DNA of 64,000 nt from Saccopteryx bilineata (lineage: Eukaryota; Chordata; Mammalia; Chiroptera; Emballonuridae), in contig NC_089490.1 in NCBI RefSeq assembly GCF_036850765.1, forward strand, positions 386,274,558-386,338,557, given 5' to 3'. Below are positions 43,493-55,410 of the stretch, in pieces (the first letter of the stretch is position 1; the number at the start of each line of letters is the position of its first letter). The translations under genes and the position numbers were made by a program. The notes beneath the pieces are model-generated. The model was not told the origin of the DNA. It worked only from the letters and a program-made list of their open reading frames with translations, and ran no database searches.

Positions 43493-44215
43493 ATAACTGT
43501 ATGAAAATAACTACACAGACAGCAGAGAAGGCAGATGAGGAGTGGACAGAGAGAAGAAAAAGAAAGAAGAAAGAGAATAAAAGGTAGCTGATCTCTAGAG
43601 TTACCTTAGTGTCTCCTGCCTTCACTGTTCGGGGTCTAGTTCAGCATTATCCTCCTGATCAACAGCTTTTCTTGAGATGATTCTACCCCTGTAACTACAA
43701 GCATTCATTGCATGGTGCAGCCACCCAAGAGAACGCACGAGGCAACTACAATCCCATCCAGATGCCAGTTGCTAAGGCAGATTCCCTCCTGAGACCCACT
43801 TTGCACCCCCAAACTGAAAAAGGAAATGCCTGGAGAGAGAACATCAACAGCAAGCACAGGCCAGATGGTGGAAAACAGGAGCTTCCTCCTGAGCAGAAAT
43901 TCAGGAAAGGCTTCAGCCGCTAGACTCCCATGTGCCCACATACCTCATCTTACCTGACAACACACCTGCTCTGCTTGTTCCTCACGCCTCGCCAAAGCCA
44001 GAGGAGGAAGGTTTGAGGCATTAAGCGGAAAAGGCACAAAACGAAATGAAAGCCATCTAGAAAAAGCAAGCCACCAAAAACTGTTTCTTCAATATCCAAG
44101 AAAGGAGATTTGCCAAAATTATGGAAATTGATATACTTAATAGCAGACCCGCCTCACCTCCTGTGGAAAGATCTTTACGGAAAAAATAACTAAATGTATG
44201 ATTTAGACTATCTAG
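43493..44215. other. Unique sequence, no gene seen
   Basis: Frames of 71-79 codons at 43705-43941 and 44057-44296 show no domain. Confidence 0.4.
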
Positions 44216-44219
44216 TTTT

Positions 44220-44330
44220 TTAATCTTGAGTATTTTTGTCCACCACTGAATCCTCGGTCGGGCCCCTGCACAGTGCCTGGCACATGGCAGCCACAAATAA
44301 GAATTTGTTTAATCAATCAATCAGTGGAGG
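44220..44330 (+). repeat. L2 3' tail fragment
   Basis: Contains 'cctgcacagtgcctggcacatggcagccacaaataagaatttgtttaatcaatcaatc', the L2 terminal pattern. Confidence 0.6.
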
Positions 44331-44799
44331 AGTTCGATGTTTTTTAGAATAAAATTTTAACTTATTATACATACATACATACACTAAGTATGACTAATAT
44401 AGTGACAGAGAAAGTACAGGACAATCTGGAGCACATTAAAAGGGGCACCAACCCCAGCCTGAGAGTGTCAAGAACTGGTTCTCAAGAAACTAGAATCCGA
44501 GCTCATTAAGATCCGCCATTGCTTATAGCGATATAAAGAGGGGGAACAGTTATGCTTCCAAACACACAAGCAACAGAAAGAAGAAGAAAAAAAAAGCCAG
44601 ACTACTTAACCGGTGTTCAATCAGCTCAATGGGAGGCTCAGAAGTAGGTTTACTTTCAAGCTGGGCCCCAGCCAGGCAGGTCCCTCCTCCACGCTGCAAA
44701 CCATCCTCCCTGGCCCCGAGCGAGCGAGCGAGGCCATACTGGGTCAAAGGCCAGGGGAGGAGTCCGGCTCCCCACTGAGGGTAATGCCATCCAGGCTCA
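44331..44799. other. Unique sequence, no gene seen
   Basis: A short (CATA)n-like run lies at about 44369-44385. The 166-codon frame that begins at 44613 is described with the next block. Confidence 0.4.
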
Positions 44800-45135
44800 A
44801 TCATGAAAGGGGCAAAATGGAGAGACCCTCAGCCTTCCCGCCGAGTCCGGGTTTTGAGAACAGTGAGAAATTACAAGTGCGAGCTCTTCCCAACCAACAC
44901 ATGTCTGTGGACAATTACTCCTCCGCAGCAAACAAAGTGTCACTTCCCTTAAGAGAGCAGCCTGGGAACAAAGAGAAGCTGAAACTACCGCGGTTCCCTA
45001 GAAGCCCTCACCACACACTGCTCCGAGCCCGTTGTCATTCAAATAGTCCCCTGCGGAGGGAGATTAAATCCGGGCTCTTACTTTCAGCTGCCTTCCAAAG
45101 AAATCACAAATGAAACTCAGGCTTTGCCATTGAAG
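44800..45135. promoter_or_regulatory. Candidate conserved non-coding element (CpG-retaining)
   Basis: Repeat-free block that keeps unusually many CpGs for this neighbourhood ('ccgccgagtccggg', 'taccgcggttcc', 'ctgcggaggg'). It holds an octamer-like ATTCAAAT near 45035 and 'gagggagattaaatccgggctc' near 45055-45080. A plus frame of 166 codons (44613-45113) spans it but has no domain and a Pro/Arg/Ser-rich low-specificity translation. Confidence 0.3.
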
Positions 45136-46889
45136 TTTATTTTTAAAAGATCAGTATAGATTAGGTTAGTTTACTACATAAAAATAGACACAATGTTTCG
45201 GGTGTAGCATCTTTTTTGTATTAAAGAGCTATCAAGTTAACCAAAATCTGCATGTTCACATGCACAAATCCTCTTTGACCCCTCTTGTTAGTTCTCATCT
45301 GTACTAGCTCCGGAAGAAAAAAAATAAGTGACTTTTTTTTTTAAGGACTTGTATATGGATCTTTGGCTCCACTAGCTGGTGGTATTGAACAAAAATGAAA
45401 GTGAAGTAAGTGGTGGTGGGAAAAGTGGGTAAGGATAGAGCTATGAAGTAGAGGACTACCCTTGAACTAGATCCTTCTTTCTAAAGGTTCAAGCCACGTG
45501 CTTAGGAGAAACGGTGCTATTGGGAGTTTATAGGACCCCAGTCTTAATTCTGGTGAGTCTAAGGAAAGCCCATCACTTGCCAATGTTGGAGAGAAGAGTT
45601 TATTTTCCCACCAACAGAATGTCCCCAGACAGGATCACTATGACCCTAGCTATTTTCTGTATCTATTGTAGTAATATTTTAGGGCCTTCCATGTCATCAA
45701 ACAGCCTCTAGGTCCTTCTGCCATCTGTTTGCTTATTTGTCTGTTGGCTTCACATCCAGAGAAGAGCTCCTGGCAGCCAGGGTCCACTCTGAGCCCTCTG
45801 GTGACAGCTAACATGATCCATAGCTAATCCCTTTAAGAATGTTTCGGGACACTTAAGAGCTGCATCTGGAAAGACAATCGGTGGGACATTTGCGTCAACT
45901 CTAAGATGTCATCCTTGATCCTGAGACAGGTTGGGGGAGGTAGGGTGGGAGCAGGGACAGGACAGAAAAGGAGATGAGGACGGACACAACTTTTATCTTT
46001 CCGAGAGCAGTACTCCCAAGAAAGAACAAAACCAACATTGTCTCAGTTCAAAATAAGTCTTGGTCTAGATCTTAAATTTTCCCTCAAGTGTTGTCCCCAT
46101 GGGCACAGGGTAATTAATACAAATTGAGTCCCAGAAATTATTTTATTTATTCAAATTCCCTAATGATTTTTCTGCATATCCAGGAGAAATTGTCATATAG
46201 AGTGGAGGGCACAGTAGATTCACAATAGTAAATTTTCTCCTTTGAGGCTGTGATGGTTTAACACATGTGCTTGCCTTGAAGACAGAAACAATGATACTGA
46301 TCTTACTATTCTCCACAGGACCCATAATAAATACTCTTTAAATGTTGGATGGCTGAATGAATGTTATGTGAGTGATACAGTAATTTAACGTTAGACTACC
46401 CTGGAGTAATTTTAAATTCAATTCATTTCTTGATGAAGGCCTCTTTTATACTTTAATTATTTATTGCTCTCTCAATAATAATTACAAAACTTGTATTTTT
46501 CAAACATTCTTTATAATTATATATTACTAAATTTTAGACTTACTATTAACTTTTCATAGAAGATCCATATTCTGTGTTGGGAATATTCTCACAGGATTCC
46601 CACATTGCATCATACTTTAACTTATCTGGGAGACATCCAAGAAACAGCACATATGTTTGTAGATTGGGAATAACCACCCATTCCTGCCATGTCCCGTTAA
46701 ATTCCTGAGCAGGAGAGATACTCCACAAGATGGGCTTTCTCCTAGATAGAAATCCCAGCTACTGCCTTTCCCTGAGCTCAATCTCTGCCCATCAACAGGG
46801 TTTACAACATTCCTCCAGCCCTCTTCCCATTCTCTAATCTCCTGAACTTTAAAAAATTTTAGACCTTTCTTACAACTCTAGATCTGCCT
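45136..46889. other. Unique sequence, no gene seen
   Basis: No recognisable repeat boundary. Short frames only. Confidence 0.4.
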
Positions 46890-47293
46890 TGTTATGGGTA
46901 AAATTGTGTTCCTCCCAAATTCATATATTTTAGTTTTAACCCCCAGTACCTCAGAATGTGACCTTATGTATTTGAAGACTGGGTCTTGACAGAGGTAATC
47001 AAGTTAAAATGGTGGTCATTAAAATGGGCCCCATTCCAGCATGTCTGGTGTTCTTACAGAGAAGGGAAATTTAGGAACAAAGACGAATACAGAAAAGAAC
47101 ACCGTGTGAACAGGAAGACGGCGTCAGCAAACCAGGAAAGAGGTCTGGAACAGATCCTTCCCGCACAGCCTCAGAAGGAATCAACTCTGCCAACAACTTG
47201 ATTTGTATTTCCAGCCACCAGAACCAAGACAAGAAATTTCAATTGTTGAAGCCTCCCACTTTGTAGTACTTTGTTATAGCAGCTCTAGGAAAC
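46890..47293 (+). mobile_element. MaLR-type LTR (MLT1-like), solo
   Basis: Starts tgttatgggtaaaattgtg and runs through 'cccagtacctcagaatgtgacc', 'gtcattaaaatgggccccattccagcatg', 'ctggaacagatccttcccgcacagcctcagaaggaatcaactctgccaac', 'gaagcctcccactttgtagtactttgttatagcagc' and an end at 'aggaaacc'. The order and about 400-bp length match a single MLT1 LTR. Confidence 0.85.
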
Positions 47294-47380
47294 CTGCGTT
47301 CCCATAACTTTTCCTCTTCAAGCTATGTCTCCAGGGTCCATTGGCACACCGACACTTCTTTGTCAACAAGTAATGCCATA
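47294..47380. other. Unique spacer
   Basis: Nothing recognised. Confidence 0.4.
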
Positions 47381-47384
47381 AGCA

Positions 47385-47560
47385 AAGACAGAGACAAGAG
47401 TCAGACCGCTGGGGCCCAAAGCTTGCTTCTACCACCTGCAAGTTGTGTGACTTATGTTATTTACCCTCTCTTTCCCTCAGTTTTTGTGTCTCTAAAAAAA
47501 AGAGAATGTACCAGAATAATGCCTCAAAGTCCAGTTCTGAGGATTAAATGGGATCATCTA
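47385..47560 (+). repeat. MIR SINE fragment
   Basis: Contains 'agagtcagaccgctggggccc', 'acctgcaagttgtgtgacttatg', 'ctctttccctcagtttttgtg' and 'agtccagttctgaggattaaatggg' in MIR order. Confidence 0.65.
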
Positions 47561-49195
47561 GATTTTGGTGGCACTCATAGTTTACAGTAGCAGTAACAGT
47601 TATGTATTCATTATGATATATATGAAAAGGAAAACAGAATTTCAATACAAACACCCAGATTCAAACTCCAGTTTCTTCAGAGTTCCATTACTTTGGACAA
47701 CTCATTTCCACCTCTCTACATCACAGGAAATAAAAGATAATCTAAGAATCAGAGATAATCATATATCTGTCATAGAGTTGTTATGTAGATTAACTGAGAG
47801 AAATTAACATAGAGCATTTAGCACTGTCTCAGGCTCTGAGTGAAGCCCTAATACATGGCCGCTGTTCAATTCAGATGCTATGATTCCTCACCTCACAGCA
47901 ACTTGGTTTTCTTCAACCACATCCTTTCCTCGGGCCTCAGAAAGATCCATGATTTTGCAAGACAAAAAGACTGGAAACAGTTAAGCAGCAGTTGTTCATC
48001 TTTTCAACTAACTGTAGTGTGGACAGTACCATTAAAATGCATTAGTGCCCCCATACTAGAAGGCAGGCTCAACCCAAGAGGGCAGTTCATTTTTAAGCCC
48101 ACACGTTCTCCAACCAAAATGAGCCATGCATCCCTCAAAGGCACTTTGAACAGTATTTCAAGGTCACTTCCTAGAATAGGAAGTTGTCCCTCAGCAGGTA
48201 CATAGCTGACATTGCCTTTCATTTACTTGCAAGGACCCTAAAGTCTTCTGAGTGAAATCCTTTTGCCTTCAAAGATTGGGCTGCAGGTGGAAGTTCCTGC
48301 CTGCTGCTTGCCTGGGGCCCTCTATTCCAAATGACTCATAAAACATCCCGGTTTCTAAAACAGTATCCATAAAGAAAATAAGAAGGTTTCCTAAGGAATA
48401 AAGAGCCATTTTCCCTCTTTTACACCTTTTGAAAAATTTGAAAGATCTTCTCAAATATTTTATCAATGATTTTGAGCACTTGTCATTGTCCCCCACATAA
48501 ATGTAAAGGCAGGCCCTCAAATACACCCAGGGCAATAGTAGAAAGAAGCACAGGTAAGTACTGTTTTCATAATCCTTTGAACCCTTATATCCGGAAATCA
48601 CTTTTCCAGCAGGAACTAAATATTCCTATAAATTATCCTTTAAAACTACCATTTTAAATGACCTCTCCAAAACTCAGGAAGGGCAATTTTCTTTTTACCT
48701 GATAGGAGGGGAAACCAAAATGTAATGTCTAGCTTGTAGTTTACACGACGTTCTCTAAGTACTGTCCCAACTGCCAGGCAATTGCTCTCCCCACCAAGTT
48801 TCTAAGTACTTGATTGTCACCTGTGAAACTGTCCTCAGTGTTTATGGATCCAATTTACGAGGAGTATTTGGAGAGCCACTCCAGCAGCAAAATATCCCCC
48901 TCCAGAACATACATCTGAAGAGATAATATTGGGGGTGCATTTATTATTGTCAAAATGAAGGCAACTAGGCATGAGATTGGGGGACAAGTTCTAGCTTGAA
49001 TTAGGTTAGAGAGCACACATGCCACCCAGCACCGGCCAATGAGCTGAATGAGGATGAGGGTCATCTCTGGCTCATACCATGTTGTACCCCAGGTGCCAGG
49101 AATGGCACTGACCCAGAGGTCCATAAGTATTTTGTAAATGCCAGATGTACACTGAGACTCTTTGATATAAGGCACACTACATTATTCAGTTTTAT
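47561..49195. other. Unique sequence with MIR-like patch
   Basis: A MIR-like pattern ('cagagttccattactttggacaactcatttcc' to 'gagttgttatgtagattaactgag') lies at about 47675-47800. Frames of 106-116 codons at 47855-48205, 48269-48601 and 48855-49175 have no domain. Confidence 0.4.
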
Positions 49196-49214
49196 ATCCC
49201 ACATATACCTCCAT

Positions 49215-49215
<1 letters not shown>

Positions 49216-49263
<48 letters not shown>
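49216..49263. repeat. (TG)n microsatellite
   Basis: About 24 uninterrupted TG units. Likely polymorphic and Z-DNA prone. Confidence 0.95.
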
Positions 49264-49266
<3 letters not shown>

Positions 49267-49560
49267 ATAATTATTCACCTGTCTGGTCATCAATGCTATT
49301 AAATATTTAAGTATTCTATGTTTTGGATTAGATACTAGACTATGTATTATCTCATTAATATTTATAATACTCTTACTGAGCAAAGTATCATGTCCAATTT
49401 ACAAAGAGAAAGCAGAACTCAGGAACATTAAACCAGTTGCTCTAGGTCACATAGCAGCGGGTAATAAATTTGAAGCCAGGTCAGTCTGACTGCAATGCCT
49501 GAGTAATGGAAATGTCATTTAGCAAAGACTATTTAGTAAAATTCAAAAGTTATTATAATT
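49264..49560. other. Unique sequence with MIR-like patch
   Basis: 'cagttgctctaggtcacatagcagcgggtaataaatttgaagccagg' near 49435-49480 fits MIR. Confidence 0.5.
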
Positions 49561-49571
49561 TTTTTTAAAGT

Positions 49572-49945
49572 GCCCTGGCTGGTTGGCTCACTGGTAGAGT
49601 ATCAGCCCAGTATGTAAAAGTCCTGGGTTCAATTCTCAGCCAGGGTACACAGGAGAGGCTCCCATCTGCTTCTCCACCCCTCCCGCTTTCTCTCTATCTC
49701 TCTCTTCCCCTCCCGCAGCCAAGGCTCCATTGGAGCAAAAGTTTGCCCGGACACTGAGGACGGCTCCATGGCCTCTGCCTCAGGCGCTAGAATGGCTCTA
49801 GTTGCAATGGAGCAATGCCCCAGATGGGCAGAGCATCACACCCTAGTGGGCATGCCTGGTGAGTCCTGGTCGGGTACATGAGGGAGTCTGTCTCTCTGCC
49901 TCCCATTTCTCACTTCAGAAAAATACAAAAAAAAAGATAATAAAA
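49572..49945 (+). mobile_element. tRNA-derived bat SINE (GCCCTGGCC family)
   Basis: Starts gccctggctggttggctcac. The B box is slightly altered (GGTTCAATTCT). It has the 'ggctccattggagcaaa' body and an 'aaaatacaaaaaa' tail. Imperfect duplication TTTTTTAAAGTG / CTTTTTAAGTGA. Confidence 0.9.
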
Positions 49946-49972
49946 TAAAAACTTTTTAAGTGAACCTTTACC

Positions 49973-50432
49973 TTTGCAATAGTTTGGATGGACTTGGAGA
50001 GTATTATGCTTAGTGAAGTAAATCAGAGAAAGACAAGTACCACATGATTTCACTTACATGTGGAATCTAGTGAACAAAATAAACTAACAGGCATAACAGA
50101 AACAGACTCATAAATACAGAGAACAGACTGACAGCTGTCAGAGGGGAGAGGGGTTGGGGAACTGGTTGAAAAAAGGTGAAAGGATTAAGCGAAGAAGAAA
50201 AGCCTCATAGGTACAAACAACGGTATGGTGATTACCAGAGGAAAAGGGGTGGGGATGGGGGAGGTAGGAAAGGGTAAAGCGGGTGTAAATGGCGATAGAA
50301 AGAAACAACTTGGAGCAGTGAGCACACAATACAGTGTACAGATGATGTATCACAGAATTTTATACTTGATACTTATATAATTTTATTAACTGATGTCACC
50401 CCAATAAAGTCAATAAAAAATTTTAAAAGAGA
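49973..50432 (+). mobile_element. L1 3' end (ORF2 tail and 3'UTR)
   Basis: Contains 'agtttggatggacttggagagtattatgcttagtgaagtaaatcagagaaagacaagtaccacatgatttcac', a G-rich 3'UTR stretch and the terminal 'ttaactgatgtcaccccaataaagtcaataaaaa'. Strongly 5'-truncated and older than the L1 at 31817. Confidence 0.88.
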
Positions 50433-51468
50433 GCCCCCAGCCTCCCTGGGTCATTGTTGATATGCTCAGCAGCAGCCTCATCTCAAAGCTCCAGAACTAC
50501 ACGGGAGTGCCAAGGTAAGAGGACTGTTTCACTGAGGGGAGTAACTTCCGATTGTTCTCCCTTCTGTTCCAAATGTGTCCTTTTTGACATCTCTTGAGGT
50601 CCCCTATTCCTTCTTTCTCTCCTAGTCAAAAGTTTGATATTTAATCAGATCTTCAAGGGAGCTGAATAGGAATAATGGCCTCCATATTTAATAGAAGTTG
50701 GGTCATAGCTGAGAGACTTCTAAAATCAACATTCCAGATCCCCGATCTGAGAAGTTGCCTCTCTTATTTTCTCCTGTGATTTATTTTTTAATGTGACTCA
50801 AGACAAGCCTCGAACAAACTTTGTATGTCACTTTGAATGTCTCTCCCCCTTTCCCTTCCTGTTCACCAAGATCAGATTCCCCACTTCAGACATTATTCCT
50901 AAGGATCTACCGTGTCTGCAGCACAACATCCACTCATTCATTCACTCAATCACTCTCTCATTCAATTAATAGATCCTGTAACATACAAGAGTGCTGAGAA
51001 TGAAAAATGAAAACGATGTTGTGCCTGTCATTGTTTACAACTTAGCTGGATACTGCATTCAAAAACAGAGGCTGCCCTGGAGGTAGGAACACCACAGTGT
51101 TCCCAGAATAAGGATGTGAAGATCTCAAGGTAGATTAGCTCATTCATTCTACAAATATTATTCAGTACCTACCACATGCTAATGACTATTCTAGACATTA
51201 AATGAGAAAGACCATGTATTTTTTCTGTTGGGGATTACATTCCAACAGAAGAACAGAGATTAAAGGTAAATTTTGAAAAGAAAATGTCAGGTCATAATAA
51301 ATGGTATGTTGAAAATAAAGAGGGTAAAATGATAGAAAGTGGCTGGTGATATATTTCAGGTTGGACGATAAAAAAAAAAAAAAAACTTTCGATCCAGGGC
51401 AATGGTTTCCAGTCTGAAGAGACAGCTAGCACAATGCCTCAAAGTGAGGAGAAGCTTGGTGCAATTTC
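50433..51468. other. Unique sequence with L2-like tail
   Basis: An L2-type tail ('cattctacaaatattattcagtacctaccacatgctaatgactattctag') lies near 51145-51200. An A-run is at 51369-51385. No gene seen. Confidence 0.4.
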
Positions 51469-51848
51469 TTTTTCTTTTTTTTTTTTTTGTATTTTTCTGA
51501 AGTGAGAAGCGGTGATGCAGAGAGACAGAATCCCGCATGTGCCCAACCAGGATCCACCCAGCATGCTCACTAGGGGGCAATTCTCTGCCTATCTGGGGCA
51601 TTGCTCCATTGCAACCAAAGCCAGTCTAGTGCCTGAGGCAGAGGCCACGGAGCCATCCTCAGCGCCCGGGCCAACTCTGCTCCAATGGAGCCTTGGCTGT
51701 GGGAGGGGAAGAGAGAGACAGAAAGGAAGGAGAGGGGGAGGAGTGGAGAAGCAGATGGGCGCTTCTTCTGTGTGCCCTGGCCAGGAATTGAAGTTGAAAC
51801 TTCCACACACCAGGCTAATGCTCTACCACTGAGCCAACCAGCCAGGGG
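51469..51848 (-). mobile_element. tRNA-derived bat SINE (GCCCTGGCC family), minus strand
   Basis: On the minus strand it begins gcccctggctggttggctca and ends in a poly(A) that reads as the T-run at 51469-51488. Flanked by AAGCTTGGTGCAATTT (left) and AAGCTTGGGGCATTTT (right). The open frames across 51512-51930 on both strands are SINE sequence. Confidence 0.92.
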
Positions 51849-53804
51849 CAAGCTTGGGGCATTTTTAAAACAGAAAGAAGGGTCTGGTAGCTGGCACTTA
51901 AGAAACAAAAAGGAGCAGGCGATGGGGTGAGGTCATATCATGCAAAGCTTTGCAAGTAGTCCAATGTAAGGTATTTGAATTTCTTTAACATCAAAAGGGC
52001 TTATGAAATGCTTGTAAATTGATGAGTGGCAATACTATTTGCTATTTGCAGAAAGGATTGCAGGAAGATAAGCGCTCACCCTTCCCTTCAGTGGTTCAAG
52101 GCAGCGTTCTACACAGCACATTTTCAGTTCTTTTAGTTACCAACACACGTCATACTTGTGATGACAGAGGAAGCCTTTTCTCTGATTTCCCCATGCCCTC
52201 TTCATACTTAACCAGCCTTGAGTCCATGGCCTCCTTGAATTATACCAGAAACCTTTTTCTCACACATGGCCCAAGACAAAGGATTGTTTTTTAAGTTCCC
52301 TTGAACTATTTTCTCAATATCTTCATTTTGCCATTGCTCTGGAAGGTCCCTCCTTTCACCCACGGGAGTCACTAACCTTCCTGGAAAGTAGCAAGGTCAC
52401 AACCACATTTATAACTCTATTCTCAGTAGAAATTCCAAAGCACCTGAAATGTACCAACCAGATTGGTGATTACTCTCTCTTCACATATAATATGAGCAGA
52501 AAGGGTCACACTGCTTATTTTGCCTCTTGCTTTCTTTCCCCTCACCCCCTTTTAAGATTTAAGAATCATACATATTGTCCCATTTCTTGCCCTTTGTTGA
52601 TGTCCTTTCATTGACTAATTTCATCCTTGGTGGCATTCAGATAAAGTTATTAAAGTTTTTTATTCATTCATTCAAAGCAAAAATAAAAAATTAATAGGCC
52701 ACTGATCACAAGATAATTGAGACATAGATTCTTATCCACTAGAGTTATGAGGGATACTGAAGATTAAAGAAAACAGAACATGCAAAAATTCCCAAGGGAA
52801 TGGTGCTCGGAGTGAAAGAAATATTTTTTATTCTAAACAACACTTAAAAATGTTCCTCATGTCTTAGTGACACATAGGTATGCTTTCAAAACACAACCTA
52901 TAGCTTTATTTATAATTGCCTTTTTTCTTTAATTATAACTTTTTTTCTTACTGGAACGTCTATACATGTTTATGATAAAAGACAGAAAATACTGTTATCA
53001 ATTAGAAAGCAATAATAACACTCCAGTTTCCAATACACCAAAATAATCACTCTTAAGACCTGAAACAAAACTTTTTAAGTAGACAAGAAGATAGATAGAT
53101 GATTGATAAAAAGATAGATAGACCTAGGTAAGGTTAATTTGTTAACAAAAACAGTGTCATGCACCACATTACCCTAAACATAATTTTTTAACTTTATACA
53201 TGAAATAGATCTCTTTTCATGTCAATAACTGTTTGCCCAAAAATATTTTAATATTAATTTGCTCTTTTTTCCCCAGAGTTTTCCTACTTTGTGTTGGCAT
53301 CTGCTGCCTTGTGCTTCTACTCTCCACTTCCCACTCTACCCACAACTCCGGGACACACTGGACAAGGACTTCCCAAAGGAGACTTCCCCTTGGTGTGTTC
53401 AGACCCATTGGGTACAGCGGAGAAGCCCCATGAACTCTTGGATCCTCCTTCAGCCACAACGCTATCTAGCTGTGCATCACTTAGCAACCTTTCTTTCCTT
53501 CTCTGGGTCGCAGGTTCCATTCTACAGTTAAATATGAATGGTATTTCTTATTTTACACCAGTATTCCTTCCTGATACTTTAGAAAATTAGGTTATGTGTC
53601 TTCCAATTATAAAGGACACCATTGTTCTCTTTCATCTGGTCTAATGGACATGAGTACTCACTAATTAACAGACAAAAACTGATCAGAAAATTCCAGACTA
53701 AAAAAAGTATGAGCTAAATTGCGGCTAATAATGTTTCAGACAACCTTCAGATTCAGAGGTGGTACAGGGGGAAAGCGGGAAATTGGATCTGGAGCTCATT
53801 ACTA
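51849..53804. other. Unique sequence with old LINE and MIR patches
   Basis: 51895-52030 resembles an old LINE fragment ('aggtcatatcatgcaaagctttgcaagtag'). 53455-53530 resembles MIR ('tatctagctgtgcatcacttagcaacc...ctctgggtcgcaggttcc'). Five overlapping frames of 66-99 codons at 53217-53590 reflect a GC-rich stop-poor patch. An acceptor-like TTTTTTCCCCAG ends at 53276 but no matching donor is obvious. A short GATA-type repeat occurs at 53090-53122. Confidence 0.4.
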
Positions 53805-54402
53805 CAGTGTGTCCATAAAGTCATGGTGCAGTTTTGACTGGTCACAGGAAAGCAACAAAAGATGATAGAAATGTGAAATCTGCACCAAATAAAAGGAAAA
53901 CCCTCCCAGTTTTTGTAGGATGATGTGGCAGCACATGCACATGCGCAGATGATGACGTAACACCATGTACACAGCGGAGCAGCCCACGGACATGCCAGTC
54001 AAGATGTGGACAGTACAGAGGAAAGTTCAGTGTGTTCTGTGGCTCACTAAATTCGAATCTGTGACCAAAGTGCAACGTGAATATTGGCGTGTTTATAACG
54101 AAGCACCACCACATAGGAATAACATTACTCGGTGGGATAAGCAGTTGAAGGAAACCGGCAGTTTGGTGGAGAAACCTCATTCTGGTAGGCCATCAGTCAG
54201 TGACGAGTCTGTAGAGGCTATACAGGATAGCTACCTAAGGAGCCCTAAAAAAATTTATGGGTGAGCCCACATCGAACTGCACTGAATAGGTATGAAACTG
54301 GGAGAGCTTTCCTTTTATTTGGTGCAGATTTCACATTTCTATCATCTTTTGTTGCTTTCCTGTGACCAGTCAAAAGTGCACCATGACTTTACAGACACAC
54401 TG
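53805..54402 (+). mobile_element. Tc1/mariner DNA transposon, 598 bp, about 108-bp inverted repeats
   Basis: Both ends read CAGTGTGTC..TAAAGTCATGG and are flanked by TA (53803-53804 and 54403-54404). The inverted repeats are long, about 53805-53913 and 54294-54402, and nearly identical, so the copy is fairly young. The interior holds only an N-terminal transposase piece (53965-54264). TA target duplication and a helix-turn-helix coding remnant place it in Tc1/mariner (IS630-like). It is non-autonomous. Confidence 0.93.
53965..54267 (+). pseudogene. N-terminal transposase fragment (DNA-binding domain), 99-100 codons
   Basis: The frame opens at 53965 and encodes a helix-turn-helix of the type seen at the start of mariner-like transposases. 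A 'tvqreywrvyn' helix, a 'ritrwdkqlketgsl' recognition-like helix and a 'KPHSGRPSVSDESVEAI' linker are followed by 'SPKKIYG' just before the stop at 54265-54267. The GRP(S) linker between two helical subdomains is typical. The D,D-E/D catalytic domain is absent, so the protein could bind ends at most and cannot cut. Overall similarity is to the DUF4817/HTH type found mostly in arthropod elements, from memory. Confidence 0.7.
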
Positions 54403-54404
54403 TA

Positions 54405-54780
54405 TAACTACTTTTGACCAGCAGCCAACCCTACCATAAAACTTGAGGATTGTGAACAATACAGACAAGTACAGTCAGAAGACTAAACAGAATACCAGAA
54501 AACCATTGCTGAAATCCCAAAGACTCAGGACTTTCACATCTGGACAAATGACCTCATTAGGATTTCACTCAGAGTGAAATAGAAGATGTGTCTCTGATTA
54601 CTAAACTAAAACAAGTTTAAATTGCCCTTTGCCAACTGCTTGACATTATCAGGGAAAAGGAAAAGGCATTATCTGAAGCAAGAAGAACTTAAAGATAGAA
54701 TGAGACAGAACTTCCTGACAGCAAATAAAATATTTCAAAATTATCATAGAATAACAAAAAAATGGAGAGAGGGAGGGAGG
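54405..54780. other. Unique sequence, no gene seen
   Basis: Part of a 101-codon frame (54622-54927) that is Lys/Asn/Arg-rich, as expected from A-rich repeat DNA. Confidence 0.4.
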
Positions 54781-54784
54781 GACA

Positions 54785-55095
54785 ACCAGAATGAAAGAAT
54801 AATAAGGAACCGGTTAAATAAATTGCTACTTTTATACAATAGGTTACTAAGCAACCTTCAAAATGAGAGTTGTATAAATCCCATAAGTTGTTCAGAATCC
54901 ATGGTTAAGGTAGAAAAGGCCAACTAAAAATCACCACATGCAGTACAATTCCTTTTTTGTAAAAGGAAAAGTCTATATTTATACTTTGTAATGAGATTTA
55001 TATCTGGGTAGTGAGATAAGCACATTTTTTTCTTAAATATATTACTAACTTTTTTATGTGCTAAAAATTATGAAAATTCTAAAAATTAAATGCAT
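54785..55095 (+). repeat. Old LINE-like 3' fragment
   Basis: 'aaggaaccggttaaataaattgctacttttatacaataggtt' and 'cagtacaattccttttttgtaaaaggaaaagtc' follow the order of an old L1-type 3'UTR. Family not certain. Confidence 0.4.
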
Positions 55096-55174
55096 TTACA
55101 TTCCTTCTTTTTCTACCAGCCTTCTGCTATGGGCTGTTTCCTTCTTCCCTCTTCATCTGAGGTCTAACAATTTT

Positions 55175-55410
55175 TTACACCTGAAATATATACAATTTCA
55201 TTTGTTAATCATTCTTCAATGAAACCAAAAAAAATAAAAAAAAATGAGGTGGGCAAAGAAGGGAAAATGGGGACCAAAAAATACTTTGCTTGGCACAAGG
55301 GGTGCACAATGCAGTGAGCAGATGGTATTTTATTAAGTTGTACACTTGAAATCAAGATGGTTCTGCAAACCAATGTCACCACAATAAATTCAATTAAAAA
55401 TATTAGCTTG
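55175..55410 (+). mobile_element. L1 3'UTR fragment
   Basis: 'caatgcagtgagcagatggtattttattaagttgtacacttgaaa' and the terminal 'caatgtcaccacaataaattcaattaaaaat' match the end of an old L1. Confidence 0.65.

Noticed and set aside
44613..45113. 166-codon plus-strand frame
   Set aside because: No domain, low-complexity Pro/Arg/Ser-rich translation; the CpG-retaining DNA is better described as a possible regulatory block.
53217..53590. Possible exon with acceptor TTTTTTCCCCAG and several open frames
   Set aside because: No matching donor, frames open on both strands at once, and the end resembles a MIR repeat.
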